Positions 43,833-54,824 are shown, counted from the stretch's first letter. The stretch: DNA of 64,000 nucleotides from Promicromonospora sp042731755 (GCF_042731755.1 NZ_JBHWLR010000004.1:396224-460223), one strand, 5' to 3'. Numbers and translations: made by a program. Notes: a model not told the origin generated them from the letters alone.

Positions 43833-44165
43833 TCAGGAGCTGCGGTCGTCGGCCGGACCCTGCTCCGCACGCCGGTCGACCCACACCTTCGCCTCCACGA
43901 GCCCGAGGCCGGTGGCTTCCCGGTACAGCTTGATCGCCTGGATCCGGCGGTCGGACCAGATGTGCCGGTCGATCTCGGCCAGGGCTTCCGGCGAGATCCC
44001 GTCGGCGCTCGGCCATTCGATATCGAGATGATCGAGGATCAGGTCGACCTTTCGCTCGACCCGCTCGATCGCCTTTCCGCTCTCGCGCAGGTGCCCGCTG
44101 ACGGTCAGGTACAGGAAGAGCAGGACGACGAATATCGCGACGGGAACGATCTCCAGGGGAAACAT
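43833..44165 (-). CDS. Membrane-anchored protein with ribosomal bL12 C-terminal-like domain
   Basis: 110 aa. An N-terminal membrane segment (about 5-22, EIVPVAIFVVLLFLYLTV), a short coiled stretch (SGKAIERVERKVDLILDHL), then a region whose IKLYREATGLGLVEAKVWVD matches the bL12 C-terminal helix pattern (VREATGLGLKEAK). It is not the ribosomal stalk protein, since the true bL12 has no membrane segment and lies with bL10. Such L7/L12-like membrane proteins occur in actinobacteria with no assigned role. It follows the methyltransferase by 16 bp and may be co-transcribed. Confidence 0.75.
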   Translation of the reverse strand: MFPLEIVPVAIFVVLLFLYLTVSGHLRESGKAIERVERKVDLILDHLDIEWPSADGISPEALAEIDRHIWSDRRIQAIKLYREATGLGLVEAKVWVDRRAEQGPADDRSS

Positions 44166-44167
44166 GT

Positions 44168-44186
44168 CCTGACCGTAGCGGTCAGG
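44168..44186. terminator. Short hairpin at the methyltransferase stop
   Basis: CCTGACC-GTAGC-GGTCAGG, 7-bp arms, spans the stop codon of the methyltransferase (44182-44184) and ends 3 bp before the next start. Could reduce read-through into the bL12-like gene. Confidence 0.35.
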
Positions 44187-44925
44187 TCCGGCGCGCGAGC
44201 AGGCTGAACGTGTTGGGCACGCGTCCGTCCCAGGCGACGGCGGTGAAGCCCTCGGGGTGCCAGAACGGCTCCGGGTGCTCGTGCAGCTCCTCGATCGCGA
44301 ACCCCGCGCCCAGGCAGGCCGTGACGATGCCCGCGAGCGTGTGCTGCCGCTCCACGGCGCCGTTGCCGGGAAAGGTGTCGTTCACGTGCGCGGGGGCGAA
44401 GTACCCGCGGTCGGGGCGCACCTGGATCTCGTCGGCGTCCCAGTCCCACAGCGGCACCAGCGGGTGCGCCTCGTAAACGTAGAGGCGGCCGCCCGGCCGC
44501 AGCAGGCGGTGCGCCTCCCCGAAGAGTGCCCCGAGGTCGGCGAGCCAGATCAGCGCCCCCTTGCCCGTGTAGACCAGGTCGGCACAGGCGTCGTCCAGCC
44601 CGCTCGCGGGCAGGGTCGCCCGGGTGTAGCGGCACGGCAGGCCGAGCTCGTCCGCCCGCCGCTGCGCGCTGGAGACGGCGGCCTCGCTGTAGTCGAGCCC
44701 GTGCACGGAGCGCGCCCCCAGGCGCGCGAGCGCGATGTCGTCGAGCCCGTGGCCGCTCATCGGGTGCACCACGTCGGCGCCGGCGACGAGGTCGCCCAGG
44801 GCGTCGACCTCGGCGGGCAGGAGCTCGGCGGTGCGGGCCAGCGCGAGGTGCTCGGCGTACTCGTCCTCGTACTTGCGCGATGCGACGGCCCAGGCGGCCC
44901 GTGTCTCGTTCCCGGTGGCGTCCAT
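44182..44925 (-). CDS. Class I SAM-dependent methyltransferase
   Basis: 247 aa. SAM-binding order of a Methyltransf_11/25 protein: ADVVHPMSGHGLDDIALARL replaces the usual E/DxGxGxG with HPMSGHGLDD, then VHGLDYSEAAVSSAQ (acidic end of strand 2) and ACADLVYTGKGALIWLADLG, HRLLRPGGRLYVYEAHPL. The C-terminal part is rich in Trp/His/Pro. Substrate is unknown; motif I with HPMSGHG is a variant seen in a subset of actinobacterial methyltransferases. Divergent from the copper operon, 169 bp away. Confidence 0.88.
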   Translation of the reverse strand: MDATGNETRAAWAVASRKYEDEYAEHLALARTAELLPAEVDALGDLVAGADVVHPMSGHGLDDIALARLGARSVHGLDYSEAAVSSAQRRADELGLPCRYTRATLPASGLDDACADLVYTGKGALIWLADLGALFGEAHRLLRPGGRLYVYEAHPLVPLWDWDADEIQVRPDRGYFAPAHVNDTFPGNGAVERQHTLAGIVTACLGAGFAIEELHEHPEPFWHPEGFTAVAWDGRVPNTFSLLARRT

Positions 44926-45005
44926 CGCGCCACCCTGTCAGGGGCGGCGGGTCCGGCGCAGCCCTTTTCTGCGGTCGCACCGCCTGGCGATGCCCGGACG
45001 CGATG

Positions 45006-45065
45006 TTGCGCGCGATACCCCTGAGGGGTATATGGTGAGCGACATACGGTTACCCCCTAGGGGTA
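45006..45065 (+). promoter_or_regulatory. Copper-operon promoter with two CsoR-type boxes
   Basis: -35 TTGCGC (45006-45011), 17-nt spacer, -10 TATATG (45029-45034). The palindrome ATACCCC-TGA-GGGGTAT (45015-45031) fills the spacer; a second, TACCCCCTAGGGGTA (45051-45065), lies in the leader 29 bp before the copZ ATG. Both have the G/C-tract form of CsoR operators. A repressor here would block polymerase and be released by Cu(I). No csoR gene is in the window. Confidence 0.8.
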
Positions 45066-45094
45066 GCAAGGTATCAACACCGAGAGGCGAGACG

Positions 45095-45307
45095 ATGACG
45101 ACGAGCGAGTACCAGGTGACGGGGATGACCTGCGGGCACTGCGAGATGTCGGTGCGCGGCGAGGTGAGCCGCCTCCCGGGCGTGGAGCAGGTCGACGTCA
45201 GCGCGGCGACCGGCCGGCTCGTGGTCCGCAGCGCCGCGGCGCTGGACGAGGCCGCGGTCCTGGCCGCCGTGGACGAGGCGGGATACGAGGCGGCGCGTCT
45301 CTCATGA
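45095..45307 (+). CDS. copZ: Copper chaperone CopZ-like heavy-metal-associated protein
   Basis: 70-aa single HMA domain. Metal-binding Cys13 and Cys16 lie in GMTCGHCEMSV, and the fold VTGMTCGHCE ... VSRLPGVEQVDVSAATGRLVV ... AAVDEAGYEAARL is canonical. It carries Cu(I) to CopA, encoded two genes on. GAGAGGCGAGACG precedes the ATG. Its stop overlaps the next start (ATGA). First gene of a three-gene copper operon. Confidence 0.95.
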   Translation: MTTSEYQVTGMTCGHCEMSVRGEVSRLPGVEQVDVSAATGRLVVRSAAALDEAAVLAAVDEAGYEAARLS

Positions 45308-46271
45308 ACGCGCCCCAGCGGCTGGGCCTGTACGGCGGGGGGCTCGCGGCGCTGTTCGTCGCGTCCTTCGCCGTCGCGGGCGCGGTCGTCCCGGAGGCCT
45401 CGGTCGTCGCCTGGTCGGCGGCGGCCGGGGCCGACGGGGCCTCCGGGTCCGACGACATGGAGATGTCCGGTGCGGGCCACGGGGACGCGGGCGGCGAGTC
45501 CGGCGAGGAGCCGGCCGGCGCCCACGGGTCCGGCGGCGCCGGCCCGGCGCCGGTGCGCGGGCTGTCTCTGGAGCAGGACGGCCTGCTCCTGAGCCCCGTG
45601 ACCGTCCCGGACGAGGTGGGCGAGCGGGGCGCACTCTCGTTCTCGATCACCTCGGCCGACGGCGCGGCGGTGACCGAGTTCGCCACGGAGCACGACAAGG
45701 AGCTGCACCTGGTCGTCGTCCGCTCCGACGGCGAGCGGTTCCGCCACGTGCACCCGACGATGTCTGCCGACGGCGTCTGGTCGATGCCGTGGACCTGGGA
45801 CGAGGCGGGCACCTACCGCGTGCTCGCGGACTTCGTCCCCGAGGCGACCGGCGAGAACCTGACGCTCGGCCGGACGGTCGACGTCGCGGGCGACCTCGAC
45901 GCGCGGCCGGCGACGGCGGTGTCGGCGTCCGACACGACCGGCGGGTACACCGCGACGCTCACGGGGGACCTGAGCGCGAGCGGGGAGTCGACGCTGACGG
46001 CGACCGTCACGCGCGACGGCGAGCCGGTCACGGACCTGGAGCCGTACCTCGGCGCCTTCGGGCACCTCGTCGCGCTGCGCGCGGGCGACCTGGCCTACCT
46101 GCACGTGCACCCCGAGGGCGACGAGCCCGCGCCGGGTGCGGTGTCCGGGCCGGACGTCACGTTCATGACCGAGGCGCCCACCCCGGGCCGCTACCTGCTG
46201 TACCTGGACTTCAAGGTGGACGGGGACGTGCACACCGCACGCTTCGTCCTGGACACGGAGGGGAGGGGCTG

Positions 46272-46272
<1 letters not shown>
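45304..46272 (+). CDS. Exported/membrane-tethered His- and Met-containing copper-associated protein
   Basis: 322 aa. A hydrophobic segment near the N-terminus (about 9-33, YGGGLAALFVASFAVAGAVV) acts as signal or anchor, followed by a Gly/His/Met-rich linker with MEMSGAGHGD. The rest has two similar beta-rich halves: HDKELHLVVVRSDGERFRHVHP and FGHLVALRAGDLAYLHVHPE, each with a His-x-His-Pro pair, good Cu sites. Proteins of this kind occur in actinobacterial copper operons between copZ and copA; no biochemical role is established to my knowledge. Overlaps copZ (ATGA) and copA (TGATG), so stoichiometric expression with both is implied. Confidence 0.8.
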
Positions 46273-48530
<2,258 letters not shown>

Positions 48531-48533
48531 CGC

Positions 48534-48600
48534 CTCGTTGAGTGCGGGGTATCTGCGCTTCTGGACCGCTCAGAAGCGCAAATACCCCGCACTCAACGAG
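48534..48600. repeat. Hairpin family B, copy 3
   Basis: 30-bp arms (48534-48563 and 48571-48600) with a single mismatch and a 7-nt loop; left arm begins CTCGTTGAGTGCGGGGTATC. Four bp after the copA stop and 17 bp before the convergent reductase stop (48617). Longest stem in the window. Confidence 0.85.
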
Positions 48601-48616
48601 TGGTTGCTGCGGGGTG

Positions 48617-49174
48617 TCAGGCGTGCAGCGGCTCCAGCGCGGCGGACCAGGCGACCGTCTGGTCCAGCAGCGTGTCCAGCGCCGGGGTCAGGTGCTCGCC
48701 CGGCTTGAACACCGAGTAGTTCTCGAACTCGGTGATCAGCGACAGCGCGACCTGCTGGCGCACCGTGGCGACCTGCAGCTCCGCGAGGATGAGGCGCAGG
48801 TGCTCCGCGGCGCGGGCGCCGCCGACGCCGCCGTAGGAGACGATGCCGGCCGCCTTGTTGTTCCACTCGCCGTAGACGAAGTCGAGGGCGTTCTTGAGCA
48901 CGCCCGAGGTGGAGTGGTTGTACTCCGGCGTCACGAACACGTAGCCGTCGAACTCGGCCACCTTGGCGGCCCACTCCTTGGTGTGGTCGTGGGCGTACTG
49001 GCCCATCGCCGGGGACATGGGCTCGTCGAGGTGCGGCAGGGGGTAGTCCGCCAGGTCGACGAGCTCGAACTCGGCGTCCGTGCGCTGCGACGCGATCTCG
49101 TAGACCCACTTGGCCACGGCCTCGCCGTTGCGGCCGGGGCGGGTGCTGCCGAGGATGATTCCGATCTTGAGCAT
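48617..49174 (-). CDS. NADPH-dependent FMN reductase family protein
   Basis: 185-aa flavodoxin-like protein. The phosphate-binding loop GSTRPGRNGEAVA and FVTPEYNHSTSGVLKNALDF (PEYN motif) are signatures of the NADPH-dependent FMN reductase / azoreductase (ArsH/ChrR-like) family. Expected to reduce quinones, azo compounds or FMN. Divergent from an HxlR regulator, which commonly senses quinones or aldehydes and controls such a reductase. Confidence 0.92.
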   Translation of the reverse strand: MLKIGIILGSTRPGRNGEAVAKWVYEIASQRTDAEFELVDLADYPLPHLDEPMSPAMGQYAHDHTKEWAAKVAEFDGYVFVTPEYNHSTSGVLKNALDFVYGEWNNKAAGIVSYGGVGGARAAEHLRLILAELQVATVRQQVALSLITEFENYSVFKPGEHLTPALDTLLDQTVAWSAALEPLHA

Positions 49175-49300
49175 TGCTCGTCCTTCGCTTCCGTGAGTGC
49201 TGTCGGTGGACCCGCCCGGGCGCGGGAACGAACGCGGGGCCGGGGTGGTTGGTCCACGTGACACAACAGTGCGCAGAAGCGGGTAATCCAGCTTTCGAAC

Positions 49301-49318
49301 ACGCACTTCGGAGTGCGT
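49301..49318. promoter_or_regulatory. Candidate HxlR operator
   Basis: ACGCACT-TCGG-AGTGCGT, perfect 7-bp arms, in the 171-bp gap between the divergent reductase and HxlR genes and 28 bp before the regulator start. A small hairpin in RNA is also possible since it lies in the likely leader. Confidence 0.45.
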
Positions 49319-49345
49319 CGGTAACCGGAGAGGAAGCAATGCGGC

Positions 49346-49774
49346 ATGGTGCGGATCTCGCGTGACACGCGTCTGGACGGCCTGGCGGCACGGATGCCCG
49401 GGGGGCCCGACTCGCCGTGCGACAGCGAGACGCACGAGCTGACCCGGGACCTCATGGGCCAGGTGGCCGACCGGTGGACGCTGCTCGTGGTGGCCTCCCT
49501 CTCCGACGGCCCGCAGCGGTTCTCCGCCATCCAGGAGGTCGTGGCCGGCGTCTCGCACCGGATGCTCAGCAAGACCCTCCGCGGCCTGGTGCGCGACGGG
49601 ATGATCACCCGCACCGCCTACGCCGAGGTGCCGCCGCGCGTCGAGTACGAGCTGACCCCGCTCGGCTGGAAGCTCATGGACCTCGCGCACGGTTTCGTGG
49701 ACTGGGCCCAGGACCACGGGCAGCAGTTGCGCGAGAGCCGCGCCCGGTTCGACCGGGGGAGCGAGGCGGTCTGA
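49346..49774 (+). CDS. HxlR-family transcriptional regulator
   Basis: 142 aa with the winged-helix HxlR core: DLMGQVADRWTLLVVASLSD, RFSAIQEVVAGVSHRMLSKT and EVPPRVEYELTPLGWKLMDL. Cys25 in SPCDSETHEL lies just before the DNA-binding domain at the position of the sensing Cys of YodB/QorR-type regulators, suggesting a thiol-based quinone or oxidant switch (inference). Diverges from the FMN reductase, its likely target. Confidence 0.92.
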   Translation: MVRISRDTRLDGLAARMPGGPDSPCDSETHELTRDLMGQVADRWTLLVVASLSDGPQRFSAIQEVVAGVSHRMLSKTLRGLVRDGMITRTAYAEVPPRVEYELTPLGWKLMDLAHGFVDWAQDHGQQLRESRARFDRGSEAV

Positions 49775-49827
49775 CGACGCTGTGGCCTGGCAGAGCGGCG
49801 GCCTGACGACGGTGCGGCCTGACGGCG

Positions 49828-50388
49828 TCAGCCGTCGAGCATCGTGAGCGCCAGCAGCTGCTCGCGCAGCCGGGCCAGCTCCTGAGGCGTCGGCTCGCCG
49901 CCCCAGGCGGGCTGCGCGCTCGCGCCGTCCGCTGCCGCCACCACGAGCGAGAGCACGTCCTCGGGCAGGCCGTCCGCCCGGAGGTCGTCGTTCCAGCGGC
50001 GCGCGTCGGCCCGGGCCAGGTCGATGACGGCGTCCACGCTCGACAGGTGCGCGATCACCACGAGCGCGTCGCGCGAGGCCGCGGCGTCCAGGGCGCCGTC
50101 GATCGAGACGCGCACGTAGGCGCGGGTGAGGCGGCCGGGGGCGTCGTCGTCGGCGGGGATCGCGGCGAGCACCGCGGTGCGGAACCGCTCCAGCCAGTCG
50201 GTCGCCAGGGCGAGGTGCAGGTCGTGCTTGTTCGCGAAGTGGTAGAGCAGCCCGCCCTTGGACACGCCGGCCCGGCGCGCGACGTCGTCGAGGCTCGCGG
50301 AGACTCCGCGTTCGCGGACCAGCCGGCTCGCCGCGTCCAGGATCGCCGCGCGCGTCTGCTCCGGGCTCCTGCCCGCCGTCCTGCCCAT
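49828..50388 (-). CDS. TetR-family transcriptional regulator of the MFS exporter
   Basis: 186 aa. N-terminal HTH (EQTRAAILDAASRLVRERGV, VSKGGLLYHFANKHDL) and a TetR_C domain. The ATG at 50388 with GGGAGG 6 bp upstream is preferred to a GTG at 50412. It is divergent from a DHA2-type exporter, and a 9-bp-arm palindrome lies 70 bp upstream of its start at the exporter start. The usual role is drug-responsive repression of the pump. Confidence 0.92.
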   Translation of the reverse strand: MGRTAGRSPEQTRAAILDAASRLVRERGVSASLDDVARRAGVSKGGLLYHFANKHDLHLALATDWLERFRTAVLAAIPADDDAPGRLTRAYVRVSIDGALDAAASRDALVVIAHLSSVDAVIDLARADARRWNDDLRADGLPEDVLSLVVAAADGASAQPAWGGEPTPQELARLREQLLALTMLDG

Positions 50389-50457
50389 CGCCGCCTCCCG
50401 TGTTCGTCGCACCGCCCGGCACGCACTATAGGCCGCGTCACAGGCCCCGTCCTAGAA

Positions 50458-50483
50458 AACTGTACCGGCTAGACGGTACAGTT
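50458..50483. promoter_or_regulatory. TetR operator over the exporter promoter
   Basis: AACTGTACC-GGCTAGAC-GGTACAGTT, perfect 9-bp arms with 8-nt spacer, ending 6 bp before the exporter GTG. TACAGT (50477-50482) could be the -10 box, which would put the transcript start at or next to the GTG: a leaderless mRNA with the operator over the core promoter. Confidence 0.7.
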
Positions 50484-50489
50484 ACGCGG

Positions 50490-52007
50490 GTGACCGCTCC
50501 TGCTCCCCTTCTCTCCGTGCGCCGCCGGTGGGCCGCGCTCGCCGTCCTCGTGCTGGCGGTCGGCCTGCTGGCGATCGACGGCACCGTGCTCTACCTGGCC
50601 GTGCCGTCGCTCACGCGCGACCTCGCGCCCACCGCCACCCAGGTCCTGTGGATCGGCGACATCTACTCGCTGGCCATCGCCGGGCTCCTGGTCACCATGG
50701 GCACCCTGGCCGACCGGATCGGGCGCAAGCGCCTGCTGCTCATCGGCGCCACCGCCTTCGGCGTCGCCTCGGCGCTCGCGGCGTTCGCGCCCAACGCGGA
50801 GACCCTGATCGCCGCCCGCCTGCTGCTCGGCGTCGCGGGTGCCACGATCATGCCCTCGACGCTCTCCCTCATCCGCACGCTGTTCCCCGACGCCGCCGAG
50901 CGCAGCCGCGCCATCGCCGTCTGGTCCGCCGCGGCGGGCGGCGGCGCCGCGGTCGGGCCGCTGGTCGGCGGGCTGCTGCTGGAGCACTTCTGGTGGGGCT
51001 CGGTCTTCCTCGTCAACGTGCCCGTCGTGCTGGTCCTGGTGGTCGCCGGCGCCGTGCTGCTGCCCGAGGCGAAGGACCCGCACCCCGGCCGCCTCGACCT
51101 GCTGTCCGTGCTCCTGTCGTTCGCCGCCGTCATGCCGCTGGTCTGGGCCATCAAGCACGCCGCGTCCGAGGGCGTCGACGCGCTCGCGATCGGCGTGCTG
51201 GCGCTCGCGGTGGGCTCCGGTGTCTGGTTCGTGCGGCGGCAGAACCGGCTCGCGGCGGACGGCCGCGGCCCGCTGCTCGACGTCGGCCTGTTCAAGGTGC
51301 CGGCGTTCAGCGGGGCGGTGGCGGCCAACCTGATCGCGATCTTCGCGCTGACCGGCATGCTGTTCTTCTTCTCGCAGTACCTGCAGCTCGTGCGCGGGTT
51401 CTCGCCGCTGGTCGCGGGCGTCGCCGAGCTGCCCGCCACCCTGGCGTCCATCGCGGTGGTCGTGGTGGTGGGCTGGTCGCTGCGGAAGTTCGGCCGTGGC
51501 CGCGCCATCGCGCTCGGGCTGGCGGTCACCGCGCTGGGCATGGTCGCGATCGCCGTAGCCGAGGGCGCCGACCACTACGTCTGGCTCGCGCTCGCCCTGG
51601 TCCCGGCCGGCCTCGGCGTGGGGCTCGCGATGACGCTCACCACGGACGCCGTGGTCTCCGCCGTCCCGCCGGCCAAGGCGGGCGGGGCCTCGGCGATCTC
51701 CGAGACGGCGTACGAGCTCGGCGTCGCGCTGGGCGTCGCCGTGCTCGGCTCCCTGGTCACCCTCGGCTACCAGGGCCGGGTCGCCCTGCCCGCGGGCCTG
51801 GCGCCCGACGCCGCGGCCCAGGCCGGCGACTCGCTCGCCTCGGCGGTCGCCGTGGCGGGGGAGCAGGCGGCCGGCCTGGAGGCTGCCGTGCTGGACGCGG
51901 CGCGCGAGGCGTTCGTCGCGTCGCTGCAGACGACGTGCGTGGTGGCGGCGGTGCTGGTCGCGGTCGCGGCCGTGGTGGCCTGGCGGCTCATCCCGAACGA
52001 GCGGTGA
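50490..52007 (+). CDS. MFS transporter, DHA2 (EmrB/QacA) drug exporter
   Basis: 505 aa, 14 membrane segments. DHA2 signatures: LAIDGTVLYLAVPSLTRDL in segment 1, GTLADRIGRKRLLLIGA (motif A), and AARLLLGVAGATIMPSTLSL (motif C-like). QacA-class proton-coupled exporters remove cationic or hydrophobic drugs. The GTG at 50490 is chosen because the frame upstream crosses the palindromic operator; there is no ribosome site, consistent with leaderless translation. Regulated by the divergent TetR. Confidence 0.93.
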   Translation: MTAPAPLLSVRRRWAALAVLVLAVGLLAIDGTVLYLAVPSLTRDLAPTATQVLWIGDIYSLAIAGLLVTMGTLADRIGRKRLLLIGATAFGVASALAAFAPNAETLIAARLLLGVAGATIMPSTLSLIRTLFPDAAERSRAIAVWSAAAGGGAAVGPLVGGLLLEHFWWGSVFLVNVPVVLVLVVAGAVLLPEAKDPHPGRLDLLSVLLSFAAVMPLVWAIKHAASEGVDALAIGVLALAVGSGVWFVRRQNRLAADGRGPLLDVGLFKVPAFSGAVAANLIAIFALTGMLFFFSQYLQLVRGFSPLVAGVAELPATLASIAVVVVVGWSLRKFGRGRAIALGLAVTALGMVAIAVAEGADHYVWLALALVPAGLGVGLAMTLTTDAVVSAVPPAKAGGASAISETAYELGVALGVAVLGSLVTLGYQGRVALPAGLAPDAAAQAGDSLASAVAVAGEQAAGLEAAVLDAAREAFVASLQTTCVVAAVLVAVAAVVAWRLIPNER

Positions 52008-52113
52008 GGGCGCGGGCGACGAGGGGTGCCCTGACAGTGCCTGGCCCACCCGCCCCACCGGACGTAGCGTCGAGTCGACACCTTCGAGCGACACCTACGA
52101 GAGGACTCGTCGC

Positions 52114-52776
52114 ATGTCCACCATCGCCATCATCGGCGCCGGACCCGGCGTCGGCCAGGCCGTCGCGCGGCGCTTCGCGCGCGAGGGCTTCGCCGTCGCG
52201 CTGATCTCCCGCAGCCAGGACAAGGTCGACGCGCTGGCCGCCGAGCTGGCGGGCGACGGCGTCACCGCCCGGGGCTACGCGGCCGACGTGCTGGACGCCG
52301 ACGCGCTCGCGGCGGCCCTGACCGCCGCGGCCGCCGATCTGGGGCCGGTCTCCGTGCTCCAGTACAGCCCGCTGCCCGCCCGCCACTACCTGCGGCCCGT
52401 CACGGAGACCCCCGCGGCGGACATCCTGGAGGCCGTCCGGTTCTCCGTGCTCGGCCCCGTGGCCGCCGTGAACGCGGTGCTGCCCGGCATGCGGGAGGCG
52501 GGCACCGGCACGGTCGTGCTCATCAACGGCGGCACCTCGGTGCGCCCGCGCGCCGGGTACGCGGGCACGTCCATCGGCTTCGCCGGGGAGAGCGCCTACG
52601 GGCAGATGCTGCACGACGCCCTGGAGCCCGAGGGCATCCGGGTGAGGCAGCTCGTGATCCCCGGCGCAATACCCGCCGACGATCCTGAACGAGGCCCTGA
52701 CGCCGTCGCCGAGCGCATCTGGGGACTGCACACCACGCCCGGCGAGTTCCGCGAGTTCCTTTCCCCGCTCGACTGA
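52114..52776 (+). CDS. SDR-fold protein lacking the canonical YxxxK
   Basis: 220 aa with a classical Rossmann start, TIAIIGAGPGVGQAVARRFA (GxGxGVG), SRSQDKVDALA, and a VLINGGTSVRP segment with the expected Ser-like position. Where YxxxK should lie, the sequence reads IGFAGESAYGQMLHDAL: the Lys is absent and Tyr is shifted. The end (REFLSPLD) is short. It may be a non-catalytic NAD(P)-binding protein or a divergent reductase. GAGAGGACTCGTCGC precedes the ATG. No clear partner; the exporter gene ends 106 bp upstream. Confidence 0.85.
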   Translation: MSTIAIIGAGPGVGQAVARRFAREGFAVALISRSQDKVDALAAELAGDGVTARGYAADVLDADALAAALTAAAADLGPVSVLQYSPLPARHYLRPVTETPAADILEAVRFSVLGPVAAVNAVLPGMREAGTGTVVLINGGTSVRPRAGYAGTSIGFAGESAYGQMLHDALEPEGIRVRQLVIPGAIPADDPERGPDAVAERIWGLHTTPGEFREFLSPLD

Positions 52777-52889
52777 GCCCCCGGCGGCGTCGGGCCAGGC
52801 CCGGCCGGACGCCCGCGGTGTGACGCGGAGGGTGTTAAGAAACCGTCAATGCCGCGCGTGCCACGCGGTATCCGCCTTAGGTTCCACGG

Positions 52890-54824
52890 GTGACTACTGC
52901 AATCCGCCCGCCCGGCCTCGTCCCGCGACCCGCGGAGGCCCTGCGGCTCGCCGTCGTGGTCGGCGCGCTCGGCGTCGTGTTCGGCGACATCGGCACCAGC
53001 CCGATCTACACCCTCCAGACGGTCTTCAACCCGGCGGACCCGCACCCGGTGCCGGCCACCACGGAGAACGTCTACGGCGTCGTCTCGCTGATCTTCTGGT
53101 CGGTGATGCTCATCGTCACCATCACGTACGTGCTGCTGGCGATGCGGGTCGACAACGACGGCGAGGGCGGCATCATGGCCCTGATCACGCTGCTGCGCCG
53201 GTGGGCGAGGAACGGGTCGACGCGGATCACCCTCACGCTGGCCGGGCTCGGCCTGTTCGGCGCCGCGCTGTTCCTCGGGGACAGCATGATCACGCCGGCC
53301 ATCTCGGTGCTCTCGGCGGTCGAGGGCCTGAAGATCATCAACCCCGAGTTCGAGGGCTGGATCGTCCCGGTCACCGCCGTGATCATCGTGCTCCTCTTCG
53401 CCGCGCAGAAGTTCGGGACGGCGGCCGTCGGCCGGCTGTTCGGCCCCGTGATGATCACGTGGTTCGTCGCGATCGGCGCGTGCGGCATCTGGGGCGTGGC
53501 CAGCGAGCCCGGCATCCTCAAGGCGCTCTCGCCCACGTACGCCCTGGGCTTCCTGGCCGGCCGGTTCGACCTGGCGTTCTTCGCGCTCGCCGCGATCGTG
53601 CTGTCCGTGACGGGCGCCGAGGCGCTGTACGCCGACATGGGCCACTTCGGCCGCCGGCCGATCTCGGTCGGGTGGATCTTCCTGGTGCTCCCGGCGTGCA
53701 CCCTGAGCTACATGGGCCAGGGCGCGCTGATCCTCCAGGACCGCGCCAACCTGTCGGCCCCGTTCTTCCTGCTGACGCCGGACTGGGCGCTGATCCCGAT
53801 GGTGGTCCTGGCCACCGCCGCGACGGTGATCGCGTCCCAGGCCGTCATCACCGGCGCGTTCTCGGTGACGGCGCAGGCCGCGCAGCTCGGCTACCTGCCG
53901 CGCCTGCGGATCCTGCACACCTCCCGGTCCGAGCGTGGCCAGATCTACGTGCCGTGGATCAACTGGCTGCTCATGGTCTCGGTGCTCACCCTGGTCTTCG
54001 CGTTCCGCAACTCGGCCTCGCTGGCCTACGCCTTCGGCATGGCCGTGACCGGCACCATCACGATCACGACGACGCTGTTCTTCTACGTGGCCTGGAAGAC
54101 GTGGAACGTGCCGAAGTGGGTGCTGGCGTCGATGGCCGCCGTGCTGCTGACGATCGACCTGCTGTTCCTCGCGGCGAACCTGACCAAGCTCGTGCACGGC
54201 GCGTGGCTGCCGCTCGTGATCGCGGTGACCGCGTTCACCGTCATGACCACCTGGCAGCGCGGGCGCGAGATCGTCAGCGCCAAGCGCGAGGCCATGGAGG
54301 GGTCGCTGCGCGCCTTCGTGGACGGGCTGCGGACCCGCAAGGCTCCCGTGCAGGTGGTCAGCGGCACGGCCATCTTCCTCAACCGCGGGAGCGAGACGGC
54401 GCCGCTCGCGCTGCGCGCGAACGTCGAGCACAACCACGTGCGGCACGAGCAGGTGGCGGTCGTGGCGGTCGACGTCGCCATCGTGCCGCGCCTGACGGAC
54501 GAGGACCGCGTGGTCGTCGAGCACCTCGGCGAGGGCCGGGACGGCATCACGCACCTCACCGTGCGGTTCGGGTACGACGAACGGCCGGACGTGCCCGCGG
54601 CGCTGGCCCAGCTCGGCCCGGAGGACACCGAGGGCCGGCTCGACCTGGACAACGCGACGTACTTCCTGTCCCGCATCCAGCTCCGGCTCGGCAAGGAGCC
54701 GGGGATGCCGGCCTGGCGCAAGCGGCTGTTCATCGCGACGTCGTACATCACGGCGGACGCCGCCGAGCACTTCAACCTGCCCCGTGACCGCACGGTGCTG
54801 CTCGGGTCCCACGTCGACGTCTAG
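52890..54824 (+). CDS. kup: KUP-family potassium uptake protein
   Basis: 644-aa K+/H+ symporter. Twelve membrane segments; the signature GVVFGDIGTSPIYTLQ in segment 1, VDNDGEGGIMALITLL, ALFLGDSMITPAISVLSAVE and TGAEALYADMGHFGRRPI are all KUP hallmarks. A cytoplasmic C-terminal domain (about 450-640) follows. GTG start at 52890 with no ribosome site; a TAGGTT -10-like box 7 bp upstream would make the transcript leaderless. No regulator or riboswitch is visible in the 113-bp upstream gap. Confidence 0.96.
   Translation: MTTAIRPPGLVPRPAEALRLAVVVGALGVVFGDIGTSPIYTLQTVFNPADPHPVPATTENVYGVVSLIFWSVMLIVTITYVLLAMRVDNDGEGGIMALITLLRRWARNGSTRITLTLAGLGLFGAALFLGDSMITPAISVLSAVEGLKIINPEFEGWIVPVTAVIIVLLFAAQKFGTAAVGRLFGPVMITWFVAIGACGIWGVASEPGILKALSPTYALGFLAGRFDLAFFALAAIVLSVTGAEALYADMGHFGRRPISVGWIFLVLPACTLSYMGQGALILQDRANLSAPFFLLTPDWALIPMVVLATAATVIASQAVITGAFSVTAQAAQLGYLPRLRILHTSRSERGQIYVPWINWLLMVSVLTLVFAFRNSASLAYAFGMAVTGTITITTTLFFYVAWKTWNVPKWVLASMAAVLLTIDLLFLAANLTKLVHGAWLPLVIAVTAFTVMTTWQRGREIVSAKREAMEGSLRAFVDGLRTRKAPVQVVSGTAIFLNRGSETAPLALRANVEHNHVRHEQVAVVAVDVAIVPRLTDEDRVVVEHLGEGRDGITHLTVRFGYDERPDVPAALAQLGPEDTEGRLDLDNATYFLSRIQLRLGKEPGMPAWRKRLFIATSYITADAAEHFNLPRDRTVLLGSHVDV

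Noticed and set aside
43833..44165. Ribosomal protein bL12 (rplL)
   Set aside because: Has a membrane segment, lacks the N-terminal dimerisation domain and is not next to rplJ.
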